The notes below the pieces were generated by a model. That model had not been told where the DNA came from. It did not search any database and saw only the letters and a list, made by a program, of their open reading frames with translations. A stretch of DNA of 64,000 nt, from NCBI GenBank assembly GCA_035560005.1, contig DATMAN010000027.1, positions 62,001 through 126,000 of the forward strand, written 5' to 3'. A program made the translations under genes and the position numbers. Positions 16,677 to 25,841 of the stretch are shown piece after piece; the stretch's first letter is position 1; each line of letters begins with the position of its first letter. Source of the DNA: Burkholderiales bacterium. Its GTDB lineage: Bacteria; Pseudomonadota; Gammaproteobacteria; Burkholderiales; Eutrophovitaceae.

Positions 16677-18182
16677 GTGCAGCAACAAGATTCCGCACGG
16701 GAGTATCCGGATCTCAGTCCGGAGCTGGTGGAGATCGTGCGCGCTGTTCAGGCCGCGCTCATGGAGAGGAGAGCGCGGCTTCAGCTCGAGTTGATCGACA
16801 CCGGGCCATCCAAGCTCGAGTCCGCATTTGCCCGGGAGAGTGCCAGGCGCCTGCCGGTGGCCGGCGCCATCGCTTCCCATCCCCAGTTGATCGCCGCGAT
16901 CGTCGAATCGGCCGACGCCGCAATCATCAGCGAAACCGTCGACGGCATCGTGCTCACCTGGAACAAGGGCGCCGAGCAGATCTTCGGCTATGGCGCGGAG
17001 GAGGTCATCGGGCAGAGCCACCTTTGCCTGTTTCCGGATTTCCTGAAACACGAGGAGGCCAAGATCTGGAAGCAGGTGGTGGCCGGCGATTCGGTCACGC
17101 AGTACGAGGCGGTACGCCAGCACAAGAGCGGACGATTGATCGATCTGGCGATGAGCATTTCGCCGATCCGCGAGAACGGCGAGGTGGTGCGCGTGGTGAT
17201 CGTCGCCCACGACGTGACCGAGCGCAAGCGCATCGAGCGCGCGCTCATGGAGAGCGAGCGCAAGCAGCGCCAGCGCGCGGCCGAACTGAAGGCCGTGCTC
17301 GACTCGGTGCCGGCCGCGGTCTGGATCGCTCACGATCCCGAGTGCAAGGTAATCACCGGCAACCGTGCTGCCTATGACCTGCTGCGGCTGCCCCAGGGCA
17401 GCAACGTCTCCTTGAGTGCGCCCGACGCCGAGCGACCGAAGCACTTCGCGGTATACCGCAATGGACGCGCGCTCGCGCCCCACGAGCTGCCGGTGCAGAT
17501 GGCCGCTTCGCGGGGGATCGAGGTGCGTGACTTCGAGGAGGACATCGTCTTCGACGATGGCACGATCAAGCACCTGATCGGCAACGCCACACCACTGCGT
17601 GATGCCCAGGGAAATGTGTACGGTGCGGTGGCCGCCTTCGTGGACATCACCGCACGGCGCGCGGCGGAAGACCAGATCCGCCACATGGCACACTTCGATT
17701 CGCTCACCAATCTGCCGAACCGCGTGCTTCTGATGGACCGTCTGGAACAGGCGATCGCCATGTCGGCGCGCAACCAGACGCATACCGGGGTGATCTTCGT
17801 CGATCTGGACTACTTCAAGCAGATCAACGATACGCTCGGCCACCATGTCGGAGACCTGCTGCTGCAGCAGGTGGCGGAGCGGCTGCGCAACGGAGTGCGC
17901 GAAGTCGATACCGTTTCGCGGCTCGGCGGCGACGAGTTCCTGGTGATTCTGCCGGAGCTGCGCCAGACCGAAGATGCACGCAACATCGCGCGCAAGCTGC
18001 TGTCGGTGCTGTCGGCCGATTACATCGTCTCCGGCCACAAGCTGCAGATCACCCCGAGCCTGGGCATCAGCGTCTATCCCGAGCACGCCCGGGAAGCGAG
18101 CGCTCTGATCCGGCTCGCCGATCAAGCGATGTATCAGGCCAAACAGGCCGGTCGCCACACTTTCCGTTTCTACGGCAACTAA
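16677..18182 (+). CDS. PAS-PAS-GGDEF diguanylate cyclase
   Basis: A soluble protein of about 501 residues. A PAS domain (AAIISETVDGIVLTWNKGAEQIFGY) occupies roughly residues 65-185 and a second PAS-like domain residues 200-320 (LDSVPAAVWIAHDPEC). A GGDEF domain follows, with intact SRLGGDEF near residue 417 and an RxxD (REVD) five residues upstream, the product-inhibition I-site. It should make c-di-GMP in response to a small ligand or redox signal. I chose GTG 16677 because GGGAGG lies just before it and the earlier in-frame codons look non-coding. No transmembrane segment is present. It converges on the receiver-cyclase gene. Confidence 0.85.
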   Translation: MQQQDSAREYPDLSPELVEIVRAVQAALMERRARLQLELIDTGPSKLESAFARESARRLPVAGAIASHPQLIAAIVESADAAIISETVDGIVLTWNKGAEQIFGYGAEEVIGQSHLCLFPDFLKHEEAKIWKQVVAGDSVTQYEAVRQHKSGRLIDLAMSISPIRENGEVVRVVIVAHDVTERKRIERALMESERKQRQRAAELKAVLDSVPAAVWIAHDPECKVITGNRAAYDLLRLPQGSNVSLSAPDAERPKHFAVYRNGRALAPHELPVQMAASRGIEVRDFEEDIVFDDGTIKHLIGNATPLRDAQGNVYGAVAAFVDITARRAAEDQIRHMAHFDSLTNLPNRVLLMDRLEQAIAMSARNQTHTGVIFVDLDYFKQINDTLGHHVGDLLLQQVAERLRNGVREVDTVSRLGGDEFLVILPELRQTEDARNIARKLLSVLSADYIVSGHKLQITPSLGISVYPEHAREASALIRLADQAMYQAKQAGRHTFRFYGN

Positions 18183-18246
18183 CTGCGGCGCGCGGCGCGC
18201 TGCGCGCGGACACGCATCGTCGGCCGCACGTACCCGGACGGCACGG

Positions 18247-19374
18247 CTAAGCCGGACGGATGTCCAGTCGTTCGCCGACCGGGATGCAGTAGATGTGCAC
18301 GGGCTGACTGCGGCCGCGCAACACGAGCGGAGGCAGCGCCAGGGGAGCCAGCTCGAATTTCGCTGCCTCCAGAGAGCGCTTCACCGCCTCGGAAAACAGC
18401 ATCTCGCCGGCGCGCGCCCGCTGGCCCAGGCGCGATGCCACGTTCACCGTGTCGCCGATGATGGTGTAGCTCATGAACTGCGGGGAGCCGACGTTGCCCG
18501 CGATGACTTCGCCTTCGTTGATTCCGATGCCAAGACCGACCTCGATGCCGAGCCCGCGCTTCCACTGCTCTGCCAGCTCGCGAAAGCGCGACAGCATGTC
18601 GCCCGCGGCTCGAACCGCGCGCACCGACGCGTCCGGTTGTTCGATCGGAACGCCGAACCCGGCCAAGAGACAGTCGCCGGCCATATTGAACACCGTGCCC
18701 TGGTGCTCGAAGGTGATCCGGGTAAGCAGCGAGAAGTATTCGTTGAGCAGAGGCACCACCTCCGCCGGCGAGAGCTGCTCGGAGATGCGGGTAAAACCGC
18801 GCATGTCCGCGAAGAGCACCGTGGCGCGAACCCGCGTGTTGCGATCGGCCAGCGCCGTCTGGCGCAGCGCCTCGTCGGCCAGTATCCGGTCGACCAGCGC
18901 AGGCGAAACATAGCGGCGGAACGCCTCGCGGATTTCTTCCCCGCGCCGGATTTCCGCGTCCAGGCGCGCCGCCGCCAGCGTGCGCCGCGTGGCTCCGACG
19001 CGCAGCAGCGCGCTGACGCGCACCAGGAACTCCTCGCGACCGACGTCCCGGGTCATGAATTCGTCCACCCCGACCGCGAAACCTTCGAGCCTGTGCTGCG
19101 AGGAGTCGGCCAGCACGAGAAACGGCAGCGAGACGGTCTCGGGATCGTTTTTCAGGAGCCGGCACAGATCAAGACCGGTTAGGTCGGGGCCGTCGACGTC
19201 GGCCACGATCAGATCCGGTGGCTGCCCTGCCTGCACCAGGCGCAAGACGTCCTCGCACGACTCCGCGCCTTCGACCACGATGCCGGAGCCGTCGAGATGG
19301 CGGCTGACCAGAGCATGATTCGCCCCCCCGCGCCCGACGACCACGACCCGAAACGGTCGCTCCCGTGCCAGCAC
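18247..19374 (-). CDS. Receiver-domain class III adenylate/guanylate cyclase
   Basis: A 375-residue protein starting at GTG 19374. Residues 1-130 form a response-regulator receiver with the phospho-acceptor region VADVDGPDLTG, but the conserved lysine of the usual TKP motif is replaced (EFMTRDVG), so phosphorylation signalling may be altered. A coiled linker leads to a class III cyclase domain at about residues 180-350 with the metal aspartates in VLFADMRGFT and AGDCLLAGFG, and IIGDTVNVASRL. The residue where adenylate cyclases usually have a specificity lysine (DKxxGD) appears as Asn in FNMAGD, so nucleotide specificity is open. No partner kinase is adjacent. Confidence 0.83.
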   Translation of the reverse strand: MLARERPFRVVVVGRGGANHALVSRHLDGSGIVVEGAESCEDVLRLVQAGQPPDLIVADVDGPDLTGLDLCRLLKNDPETVSLPFLVLADSSQHRLEGFAVGVDEFMTRDVGREEFLVRVSALLRVGATRRTLAAARLDAEIRRGEEIREAFRRYVSPALVDRILADEALRQTALADRNTRVRATVLFADMRGFTRISEQLSPAEVVPLLNEYFSLLTRITFEHQGTVFNMAGDCLLAGFGVPIEQPDASVRAVRAAGDMLSRFRELAEQWKRGLGIEVGLGIGINEGEVIAGNVGSPQFMSYTIIGDTVNVASRLGQRARAGEMLFSEAVKRSLEAAKFELAPLALPPLVLRGRSQPVHIYCIPVGERLDIRPA

Positions 19375-19429
19375 GCTGCGCTCCCCCGTCAGGATGGACT
19401 TCCTGAACTACGGCATCCCCGCCGTTTCT

Positions 19430-21160
19430 TCACTCCTGCCGCGCGGGTGCCTTCGCCCCCCGCAGAAAATCGAAATCGCAACCGAAATGTGCCTGCAGCA
19501 CGTGGTCGCGATACAGCTTTGCGTAGCCTCGCGAGGGAGTCGGCGGCGGCCGCCAGGCACTGCGTCGGCGGCCGAGTTCCTCCTCGGCGACCAGCAGGTC
19601 GAGCCGGCGCTCCCTGACCGAGAGCCGGATGCGATCTCCGGTGCGCACCAAAGCAAGGTTCCCGCCAGAAGCGGCGTCCGGTGCGACGTGCAGCACCACC
19701 GTGCCGAACGCAGTGCCGCTCATCCTGGCGTCCGAGATGCGAACCATGTCCTTGACCCCGGCCCGCGCCAGTTTTCTGGGGATCGGCAGGTATCCGGCTT
19801 CGGGCATGCCCGACGGGCTCGTCGGGCCGGCGTTTTTCAGCACCAGGAAGTCATCCGCGGTGACATCGAGATCCGGGGCGTCGATCCGCGCCGCCAGGTC
19901 CTCCAGCGATTCGAAAACCACCGCGCGCCCCTCGCGCTCGAACAGCCTTGGATCGGCGGCCGCGCGTTTCAGGATCGCGCCTTGTGGCGCCAGAGTGCCG
20001 AACAGCGCAACCAGGCCGCCGCTCGCCTGATAAGGATCCTCGAGCGGGCGGATCACGCTGCGATCGACGAACGCCGGCGGATTCGCCAGCCGTTGCCCGA
20101 GTGTCTCGCCGGTCACCGTCTTGCAGCCGAGGTCGAGCAGATCGCGCAACTCGTAGAGCACCGCCTGCATCCCGCCGGCGGCGAACAAGTCCTGCATGTA
20201 GTGGCTTCCGGTCGGCTTCAGGTCCACCAGCACCGGCGTGCGCTCCGAAATCGCGTTCAGCGTGGCGAGCGGCACGTCGATCCCGGCGCGGCCCGCGATC
20301 GCCGCGAGATGGATAATGGCGTTGGTGGAGCCTCCGATCGCCAGCAGCACGGTCAACGCGTTGCGCACCGCCGCGGGCGTGACGATCTCCAAGGGAATCG
20401 GTCCGCGCGCCAGCGCCATGCGCATCGCGAGTTCCCCGGTCGCTTCTGCCGCGCGCAGCCGGTCGGCGTGGACCGCAGGGATTGCGGCCGTTTGCGGCAG
20501 CATCATCCCGAGTGCTTCCGCCAGACAGGCCATGGTGCTCGCGGTGCCCATCACGGCGCAGGTGCCCGCGGTGGTGGCGAGATTGCCTTCGATCTGCTCG
20601 ATCTCTTCATCGTCGATCTCGCCGGCGCGGTACTTCGCCCAGAAACGCCGACAGTCGGTACACGCACCTAGGCGTTCGCCTCGATAAGACAGTGCCATCA
20701 TTGGACCGGTGACCAACTGAACGGCCGGCACCGCGGCCGAAACCGCGCCCATCAACTGCGCGGGAACGGTCTTGTCGCAGCCACCGATCAGGACCGCCGC
20801 GTCCATGGGCTGGGCGCGCAGCATTTCCTCCACGTCCATCGACATGAGATTGCGGAACATCAGGCTGGTGGGCGAAAGGAAGACCTCGCCCAGAGAAATC
20901 GTCGGAAAATCGACAGGAAGCCCCCCGCTTTTCAGCACTCCCCGCTTCACCGCCTCGACCAGTTCCGGCATCAAGCGATGGCAGTTGTTGAAGCCGCTGG
21001 GCGAGCTGCAGATGCCCACGATCGGCCGATCCAGCGTGTCCCTGGAATAACCCATCGATCTGGCGAACGAACGACGCAGATAGGCGGCGAAATCCGGGTC
21101 GCCGTAGTGGGTGAGATTGCGACGGATGCCTCGCGGCTGATCGCTGCGGTTCTTGGTCAT
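19430..21160 (-). CDS. IlvD/EDD-family Fe-S dehydratase
   Basis: A 576-residue dehydratase of the dihydroxy-acid / 6-phosphogluconate / sugar-acid dehydratase family. Cluster-binding cysteines are C60 (GFNNC), C128 (GGCDK) and C201 (AGTCAVMG), with RISDARMSGTAFGTVVLHVAP near the C-terminus. The opening RRNLTHYGDPDFAAYLRRSFARSMGY is more like the L-arabonate/D-xylonate branch than biosynthetic IlvD, so I infer sugar-acid or hydroxy-acid catabolism; no other sugar gene is nearby to prove it. The start is ATG 21160; in-frame upstream sequence up to 21586 looks non-coding. A 221-base gap to the thiolase stop holds only a short CCGGC-GCTT-GCCGG hairpin. Confidence 0.85.
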   Translation of the reverse strand: MTKNRSDQPRGIRRNLTHYGDPDFAAYLRRSFARSMGYSRDTLDRPIVGICSSPSGFNNCHRLMPELVEAVKRGVLKSGGLPVDFPTISLGEVFLSPTSLMFRNLMSMDVEEMLRAQPMDAAVLIGGCDKTVPAQLMGAVSAAVPAVQLVTGPMMALSYRGERLGACTDCRRFWAKYRAGEIDDEEIEQIEGNLATTAGTCAVMGTASTMACLAEALGMMLPQTAAIPAVHADRLRAAEATGELAMRMALARGPIPLEIVTPAAVRNALTVLLAIGGSTNAIIHLAAIAGRAGIDVPLATLNAISERTPVLVDLKPTGSHYMQDLFAAGGMQAVLYELRDLLDLGCKTVTGETLGQRLANPPAFVDRSVIRPLEDPYQASGGLVALFGTLAPQGAILKRAAADPRLFEREGRAVVFESLEDLAARIDAPDLDVTADDFLVLKNAGPTSPSGMPEAGYLPIPRKLARAGVKDMVRISDARMSGTAFGTVVLHVAPDAASGGNLALVRTGDRIRLSVRERRLDLLVAEEELGRRRSAWRPPPTPSRGYAKLYRDHVLQAHFGCDFDFLRGAKAPARQE

Positions 21161-21381
21161 GGTCGAGCATCGTCCCCGAGCGCGAGTTCGAAAGCAAATA
21201 TGCCGGTGCACCTCGCAAGCCCCCGGCGCTTGCCGGCCAGTCTCACTCCCGATCCGGCGCCGCCAACCGGTCTGAAGGACGGTCAGGCCGAAGAACAACG
21301 CTTCGGAGATCCGGTGATGCGCTGCGCTGATCGGGAGTCGTCGCCGAGGGCGTCGATCGAGATCCGGCGATGCGCACAGGC

Positions 21382-22551
21382 TCAAAGACGCTCGAGGACG
21401 GTCGCGGTCGCCTGACCGTGCCCGATGCACATGACCTGCAACCCGAGGCTGCCTCCGGTCGCCTCCAGGCCGGCAAGCATCTTCGCCATCAGGCCTGCTC
21501 CTGTTGCACCCAGCGGATGTCCGTGGGCGATGGCACCGCCCCACGGATTGACCTTGGCCATGTCCGGCTCGACCTCTCTTGCCCACGCGAGCACAACCGA
21601 GGCGAAGGCCTCGTTGATCTCGATCCAGTCGAGATCCGAGACGGTCAGCCCCGCCCGCTTCAACGCCAGGCGCGTGGCGGGGATCACGCCCGTCAACTGC
21701 ATCGTGGGATCGTCACCGATCGCCACGCGCGCGCGGAATCGCGCTCTTGGCCTCAAGCCGTCGGCCAGCGCCGCCGACCGCTCGCCGATCAGGACCGCCG
21801 ATGCGCCGTCGGAGATCTGGCTCGAATTCGCCGCCGTCACTACGCCGCCCTGCGCACGGAAAGCGGGTTTGAGCGAGCGCATCTTCTCCTCGTCGATAAT
21901 GGCCCGCACGCCTTCGTCCCGCTCGAGCAACATCGTCCGTCCTTCGGGCGAAACGGCAGGCGTGGGAAGGATTTCCACGTTAAGCCTCGATGCCTGAGCC
22001 CGAGCAGCGCGGCGATGGCTCTCCTTCGCGAAATCGTCCAGCGCCTCGCGCGTAAGCCCCCATTTCCGGGCGATGCGTTCGGCGCTTTCTCCCTGATGGA
22101 TCAGATCGTGCCGCTTGAACAGCTCGGGATTGAGGCGCTCGAACCCCTGGTTTGCGGCTCCCAGCGAGATGTCCAGAAACATCGGCACGCGGGTCATGCT
22201 CTCCACCCCGCAGCCGATGACGTATTTCATGTCTCCGGCTGCGACCGCCTGGGCGGCGAAGTGAACCGCCTGCTGCGAGGAACCGCACATGCGGTTTAGC
22301 GACACGCCGGGCACTTCCACCGGCAGCGCGGACAACAGTACCGCCAGGCGCGCAGGATTGGCGCCCTGCTCTCCGGCCAGCGTCACGGTCCCGGCGATCA
22401 CGTCCTCGATCTTTCCCGGATCGATCCGGCTGCGAGCCAGCAATCCATCGATGGCGTGAGCGAGCAGGCTGTCCGGTCGCTGCTCGCGCAGCGCGCCGCC
22501 GCGCCTGCCGAACGGCGTTCTAACCGCTTCGATGACGACAGGTTCGCCCAT
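21382..22551 (-). CDS. Thiolase / acetyl-CoA acyltransferase
   Basis: A 389-residue thiolase. The acyl-accepting Cys89 is in [10 protein letters not shown], and the C-terminal catalytic pair is H345 in [10 protein letters not shown] and C375 in MCIGHG. It cleaves 3-oxoacyl-CoA or condenses acetyl-CoA units. It is the last gene of a same-strand set: phosphotransferase, MDR oxidoreductase, then thiolase, with only 9 bases between the oxidoreductase stop and the thiolase start. The context suggests a beta-oxidation-type pathway. The substrate chain length cannot be told. Confidence 0.92.
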   Translation of the reverse strand: MGEPVVIEAVRTPFGRRGGALREQRPDSLLAHAIDGLLARSRIDPGKIEDVIAGTVTLAGEQGANPARLAVLLSALPVEVPGVSLNRMCGSSQQAVHFAAQAVAAGDMKYVIGCGVESMTRVPMFLDISLGAANQGFERLNPELFKRHDLIHQGESAERIARKWGLTREALDDFAKESHRRAARAQASRLNVEILPTPAVSPEGRTMLLERDEGVRAIIDEEKMRSLKPAFRAQGGVVTAANSSQISDGASAVLIGERSAALADGLRPRARFRARVAIGDDPTMQLTGVIPATRLALKRAGLTVSDLDWIEINEAFASVVLAWAREVEPDMAKVNPWGGAIAHGHPLGATGAGLMAKMLAGLEATGGSLGLQVMCIGHGQATATVLERL

Positions 22552-22560
22552 GAGCGTGGC

Positions 22561-23541
22561 TCAAGTATTCGTCACCAGCACCACCTTGCCGCTGACGCGC
22601 TTGTACATGACCTCGTTCAGCGCCTCGGCAGCGCGTTCGAGCGGATACGTCGCGTGCACGTGCGGCCTGACCCGCCCCTCGACGTAGAGCCTCATCAGCG
22701 CTTCGTTGTTGCGCCGGTTACGCTCCGGCTCGTTGCGGGTGAACGCGCCCCAGAACACGCCTACGATCGAGCATCCTTTCAGCAGGGCCAGGTTCAACGG
22801 AATTTTCGGAATCTCGCCCGCGGCGAAACCCACCACCAGAAAGCGGCCGTTCCATGCCATATCGCGCAGCGCGGGCTCCGAGTAGGAGCCACCCACCGGA
22901 TCGAACACCACATCGACGCCCTTGCCGGCGGTCAGCATCTTGATTCGGCCGCGCAGATCCTCGGTTCCGTAGTTGATGAGTTCGTCGGCACCGTTGGTCT
23001 TGCAGACCTGAAGCTTCGAATCCGATGAGGCGGCGGCGATGACTCTCGCACCCATGACTTTACCGAGTTGAATCGCGGCGATGCCGACGCCGCCTGAGGC
23101 TCCAAGCACGAGCAGCGTCTCGCCCGGTGCCAGTTGCGCGCGGTCCTTCAACGCATGGTAGGACGTCCCGTAGGTCAGGACGAAGCCCGCCGCCGAGACG
23201 AAATCCATCGAGGCAGGCATGGCGATCGTGCGCTCGGCGTCGACCGCCAGTTCCTCGGCAAACCCGCCCCACGTCGTGAACGCGATCACCCGATCGCCCG
23301 GTTTCGGCGAAACGACGTCCGGCGCGACCTCCTTGACCACGCCGGCGACCTCTCCACCGGGCGAGAAAGGCGGCTCCGGCTTGAACTGGTATTTGCCCTG
23401 GATGATCAGCGTGTCAGGGAAGTTGACGCCGCAGGCCTTCACCGACAGAACCACCTGACCCCTGGCGGGCCTGGGCGATGGCACGTCCTCGACCCTGAGC
23501 TTCTCCGGCGGCCCCAGCTCCTTGCACAGGACTGCTCTCAC
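22561..23541 (-). CDS. NADPH:quinone reductase-like MDR oxidoreductase
   Basis: A 326-residue zinc-independent medium-chain dehydrogenase/reductase. GVNFPDTLIIQGKYQFKPEPPFSPGGEVAGVV is the quinone-oxidoreductase N-domain signature and LVLGASGGVGIAAIQLGK is the NADPH Rossmann motif. The structural zinc cysteines are absent. It probably reduces an enoyl or quinone-like substrate. The start is GTG 23541 and its first bases overlap the TGA of the upstream phosphotransferase gene (GTGA), which shows coupling. Confidence 0.88.
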   Translation of the reverse strand: MRAVLCKELGPPEKLRVEDVPSPRPARGQVVLSVKACGVNFPDTLIIQGKYQFKPEPPFSPGGEVAGVVKEVAPDVVSPKPGDRVIAFTTWGGFAEELAVDAERTIAMPASMDFVSAAGFVLTYGTSYHALKDRAQLAPGETLLVLGASGGVGIAAIQLGKVMGARVIAAASSDSKLQVCKTNGADELINYGTEDLRGRIKMLTAGKGVDVVFDPVGGSYSEPALRDMAWNGRFLVVGFAAGEIPKIPLNLALLKGCSIVGVFWGAFTRNEPERNRRNNEALMRLYVEGRVRPHVHATYPLERAAEALNEVMYKRVSGKVVLVTNT

Positions 23542-24629
23542 CGGCTCACGCTCCCGAGGGTCTCACCAGGGTCGTTCCTCAGGATTTTCTCGACCTGGCG
23601 CCAACCGGCCTCGGCCATCGGGCGAGCACGCTTGCCCTGCTCATAGGCATAAGCGCTTGCGGCGGTACCGTCCTTGACTCTGCCCATGATGCCCTGAAGG
23701 ATGGCCGCCAGCCGGAACATGTTGTAGGCCATGAAGAAGTCCCAGTGCGCGATGCTGGAGCGCCCGGTGCGCTCGCAGTACATGCGCACGTACTCCTCTT
23801 CGCTGGGAATGCCGAGCGCCTTCAGATCGACGCCGCCGATGCCGCGGAACTCGGCGGAGGTCAGGCGCCAGTACATGCAGTGATAGGCGAAATCCGCCAG
23901 CGGATGCCCCAGCGTCGAGAGTTCCCAGTCGAGCACGGCCAGAATGCGCGGCTCGATGGGATGGAAGATCACGTTGTCCATGCGGTAGTCGCCGTGCACG
24001 ATCGTGGTCTCGTCTTCCGGCGGGATGTTCCTGGGCAGCCACTCGATCAGATTCTCCATCGCTTCGATGCGCTCGGTTTCGGAAGCGCGGTATTGCTTGA
24101 TCCAGCGATGGATCTGCCGCTCGATGTAGTTGCCGGGCTTGCCGTAGTCGGCAAGTCCGAGCGTGACGTAGTCCACGCAGTGCAGGGCCGCGATGACCCG
24201 ATTGAGTTCGTCGAACATTGCCCGGCGCTGCGCCTTGCTCATCCCCGGCAAGGTCTGGTCCCACAGGACGCGGCCTTCGACGTAATCCATGACGTAGAAC
24301 GTCGTGCCGATTACCGATGGGTCCTCGCACAGGCAGTAAGTACGGGCCACCGGGACTTCGGTGCCGTGCAGCGCCGTGATCACGCGATACTCCCGTTCCA
24401 CCGCATGCGCCGAGGGCAACAGCTTGCCAGGCGGCTTGCGACGCAATACGTAACGCCGGCCACCGGCCTTGAGCAGAAAAGTGGGATTGGACTGCCCGCC
24501 CTTGAATTGCTCGACCTGCAGAGGACCGGAGAAACCTTCGATGCGGGCGCTCAGGTAGCGCTCGAGGCTGGCGACGTCAAAGCGATGTCGCTCCTGGACC
24601 GGCATCGTGCCGATGAACTGCTCGTGCAT
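23538..24629 (-). CDS. ACAD10-like phosphotransferase (APH family)
   Basis: A 363-residue aminoglycoside-phosphotransferase/choline-kinase-fold protein. The ATP-binding FLLKAGGRRYVLRRKP lysine region, the catalytic VHGDYRMDNVIF (Brenner motif HGDxxxxN) and the metal motif VLDWELSTLGHP are all present. This branch matches the kinase domain of mammalian ACAD10, which acts on hydroxyacyl-CoA intermediates, and bacterial copies usually sit among beta-oxidation genes as here. I infer phosphorylation of a 4-hydroxy-type acyl-CoA. ATG 24629 follows AAGGAGGAGGGC. It is the first gene of the phosphotransferase-MDR-thiolase unit and is divergent from an SDR gene 128 bases away. Confidence 0.83.
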   Translation of the reverse strand: MHEQFIGTMPVQERHRFDVASLERYLSARIEGFSGPLQVEQFKGGQSNPTFLLKAGGRRYVLRRKPPGKLLPSAHAVEREYRVITALHGTEVPVARTYCLCEDPSVIGTTFYVMDYVEGRVLWDQTLPGMSKAQRRAMFDELNRVIAALHCVDYVTLGLADYGKPGNYIERQIHRWIKQYRASETERIEAMENLIEWLPRNIPPEDETTIVHGDYRMDNVIFHPIEPRILAVLDWELSTLGHPLADFAYHCMYWRLTSAEFRGIGGVDLKALGIPSEEEYVRMYCERTGRSSIAHWDFFMAYNMFRLAAILQGIMGRVKDGTAASAYAYEQGKRARPMAEAGWRQVEKILRNDPGETLGSVSR

Positions 24630-24757
24630 GCCCTCCTCCTTGGCGCCGTCGAGAATAGCATAGGCCCGCCTTCGCTCCGCGCGCCGCCGGGCCCGGGCGC
24701 AAACCACTGTGCCCTTGTGCCCCTGTGGTTAAATTGCCTCCGGCAGGAAGGGTAGGG

Positions 24758-25603
24758 ATGAGACAGTTCAAGGATCGCGTCGCGGTGGTTACCGGAGGAG
24801 CCAGCGGCATCGGGCGCGCCATGGCTCTTCGCTTCGCGCGCGAGGGCATGAAGGTCGTTCTCGCCGACATCGAGGGCCCGGCCCTCGAGGCCACGGAACG
24901 GGAGTTTCGCGATCTCGGCTTGTCGGCGACCGGCGTTCTCTGCGACGTCTCCAAGGCCCGGGACGTCGAGGCGCTGGCGCAGGCTGCGCTGCGCGCCCAC
25001 AATGGGGTGCACGTCGTTTGCAACAACGCGGGCGTGGCACCGCTCGGGCTGGTTTGGGAACACTCGGTCAAGGACTGGGAGTGGGCCTTGGGGGTGAACG
25101 TCTGGGGCGTGATTCACGGAATCCGTGTCTTCACGCCGATCCTGCTCCGACAGGGCGACGAGGGCCATATCGTCAATACCGCTTCGGTCGCGGGATTGCT
25201 CTCCCTGCCCGGAATGGGCATGTACTGCCTGACCAAGCACGCGGTGGTCGCACTCACCGAGACCCTGTATCACGACTTGACCAGGCGCTCCGACAGGGTG
25301 CGCTGCTCGGTCCTGTGCCCGGCCTACGTGCCGACCCGTATCTCGGATTCCGAGCGCAACCGTCCGCCCGACCTGCGCGACGGCCGCACCAGGTCCGAGG
25401 AAGAACAGGCCCTCGAGCAACAACTGCGTCACGCGGTGCAGTCGGGACGGATCTCTGCCGAGCAGGTGGCCGACATGGTGCTTGAGGCCATCCGGGCCGA
25501 GCGCTTCTACATCCTGCCGCACCAGAGAATCAAAGGCGCGATCGAAACCCGCATGCAGGACATCCTGATGGAACGCGCGCCGACCGATACGCTAAAGCGC
25601 TGA
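24758..25603 (+). CDS. SDR-family oxidoreductase
   Basis: A 281-residue classical SDR. TGGASGIG lies near residues 13-20, CNNAGVAPLG is the NNAG motif, and the active site is NTASVAG followed by MYCLTK (Ser-Tyr-Lys). The C-terminal part carries an extra segment (RPPDLRDGRTRSEEEQ) seen in steroid- or polyol-type SDRs. It is divergent from the phosphotransferase gene and may share its regulation; an acyl or hydroxy-acid substrate is plausible by context only. Its stop codon lies inside a strong hairpin at 25597-25620. Confidence 0.87.
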   Translation: MRQFKDRVAVVTGGASGIGRAMALRFAREGMKVVLADIEGPALEATEREFRDLGLSATGVLCDVSKARDVEALAQAALRAHNGVHVVCNNAGVAPLGLVWEHSVKDWEWALGVNVWGVIHGIRVFTPILLRQGDEGHIVNTASVAGLLSLPGMGMYCLTKHAVVALTETLYHDLTRRSDRVRCSVLCPAYVPTRISDSERNRPPDLRDGRTRSEEEQALEQQLRHAVQSGRISAEQVADMVLEAIRAERFYILPHQRIKGAIETRMQDILMERAPTDTLKR

Positions 25604-25620
25604 CGACTGATCGTCGGCGC
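25597..25620. terminator. Strong hairpin over the SDR stop codon
   Basis: GCGCTGACGA (25597-25606), loop CTGA, TCGTCGGCGC (25611-25620): a 10-bp stem with one G-U wobble and a tetraloop. There is no U-tract on the plus strand and only TTT on the minus strand. It is probably a terminator or mRNA-end stabiliser. Confidence 0.55.
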
Positions 25621-25647
25621 CCGCGGTCAGGTAGTCTTCCGGAAGCC

Positions 25648-25737
25648 CTACGCGATTGCCCAAGGCAGTGTGAGCACCGCCCACAAGGCGATCATCAAGG
25701 CCAGCGGCAGTGTCAGTTTCAGAACTTTTTCGAGCAT
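25648..25737 (-). CDS. Possible 29-residue hydrophobic peptide
   Basis: A short frame on the minus strand, ATG 25737 to TAG 25648. It reads MLEKVLKLTLPLALMIALW and then VLTLPWAIA, a single membrane helix with a charged start. It begins 55 bases from the Fur-box-like site at 25792-25810, on the other side from azlC. No convincing Shine-Dalgarno is visible. A second minus frame across the same DNA also stays open, so coding is unproven. It could be a small Fur-regulated membrane peptide or chance. Confidence 0.25.
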   Translation of the reverse strand: MLEKVLKLTLPLALMIALWAVLTLPWAIA

Positions 25738-25791
25738 CGTCGTCGCGCGAGCGCCGGGCCGGCGCCTCGGCACCCGACAGGCATCTTAATT

Positions 25792-25810
25792 AAGAATGAT
25801 TATCATTTCC
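25792..25810. promoter_or_regulatory. Fur-box-like operator
   Basis: A 19-bp site centred on AATGAT-T-ATCATT, matching 14 of 19 positions of the classical Fur box by hand count, in an AT-rich island of otherwise GC-rich DNA. A second half-site (TAATCATTT) overlaps to the right. It lies 32 bases before the azlC ATG. Confidence 0.6.
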
Positions 25811-25841
25811 TAATCATTTGTCAACCGACCGACAGCTCCAA

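Noticed and set aside
25605..25737. Frameshifted reading that would join the 29-residue peptide to a second open frame ending near 25600
   Set aside because: The second frame is open but contains no known motif, and the joined product would need an unproven sequencing or programmed frameshift.
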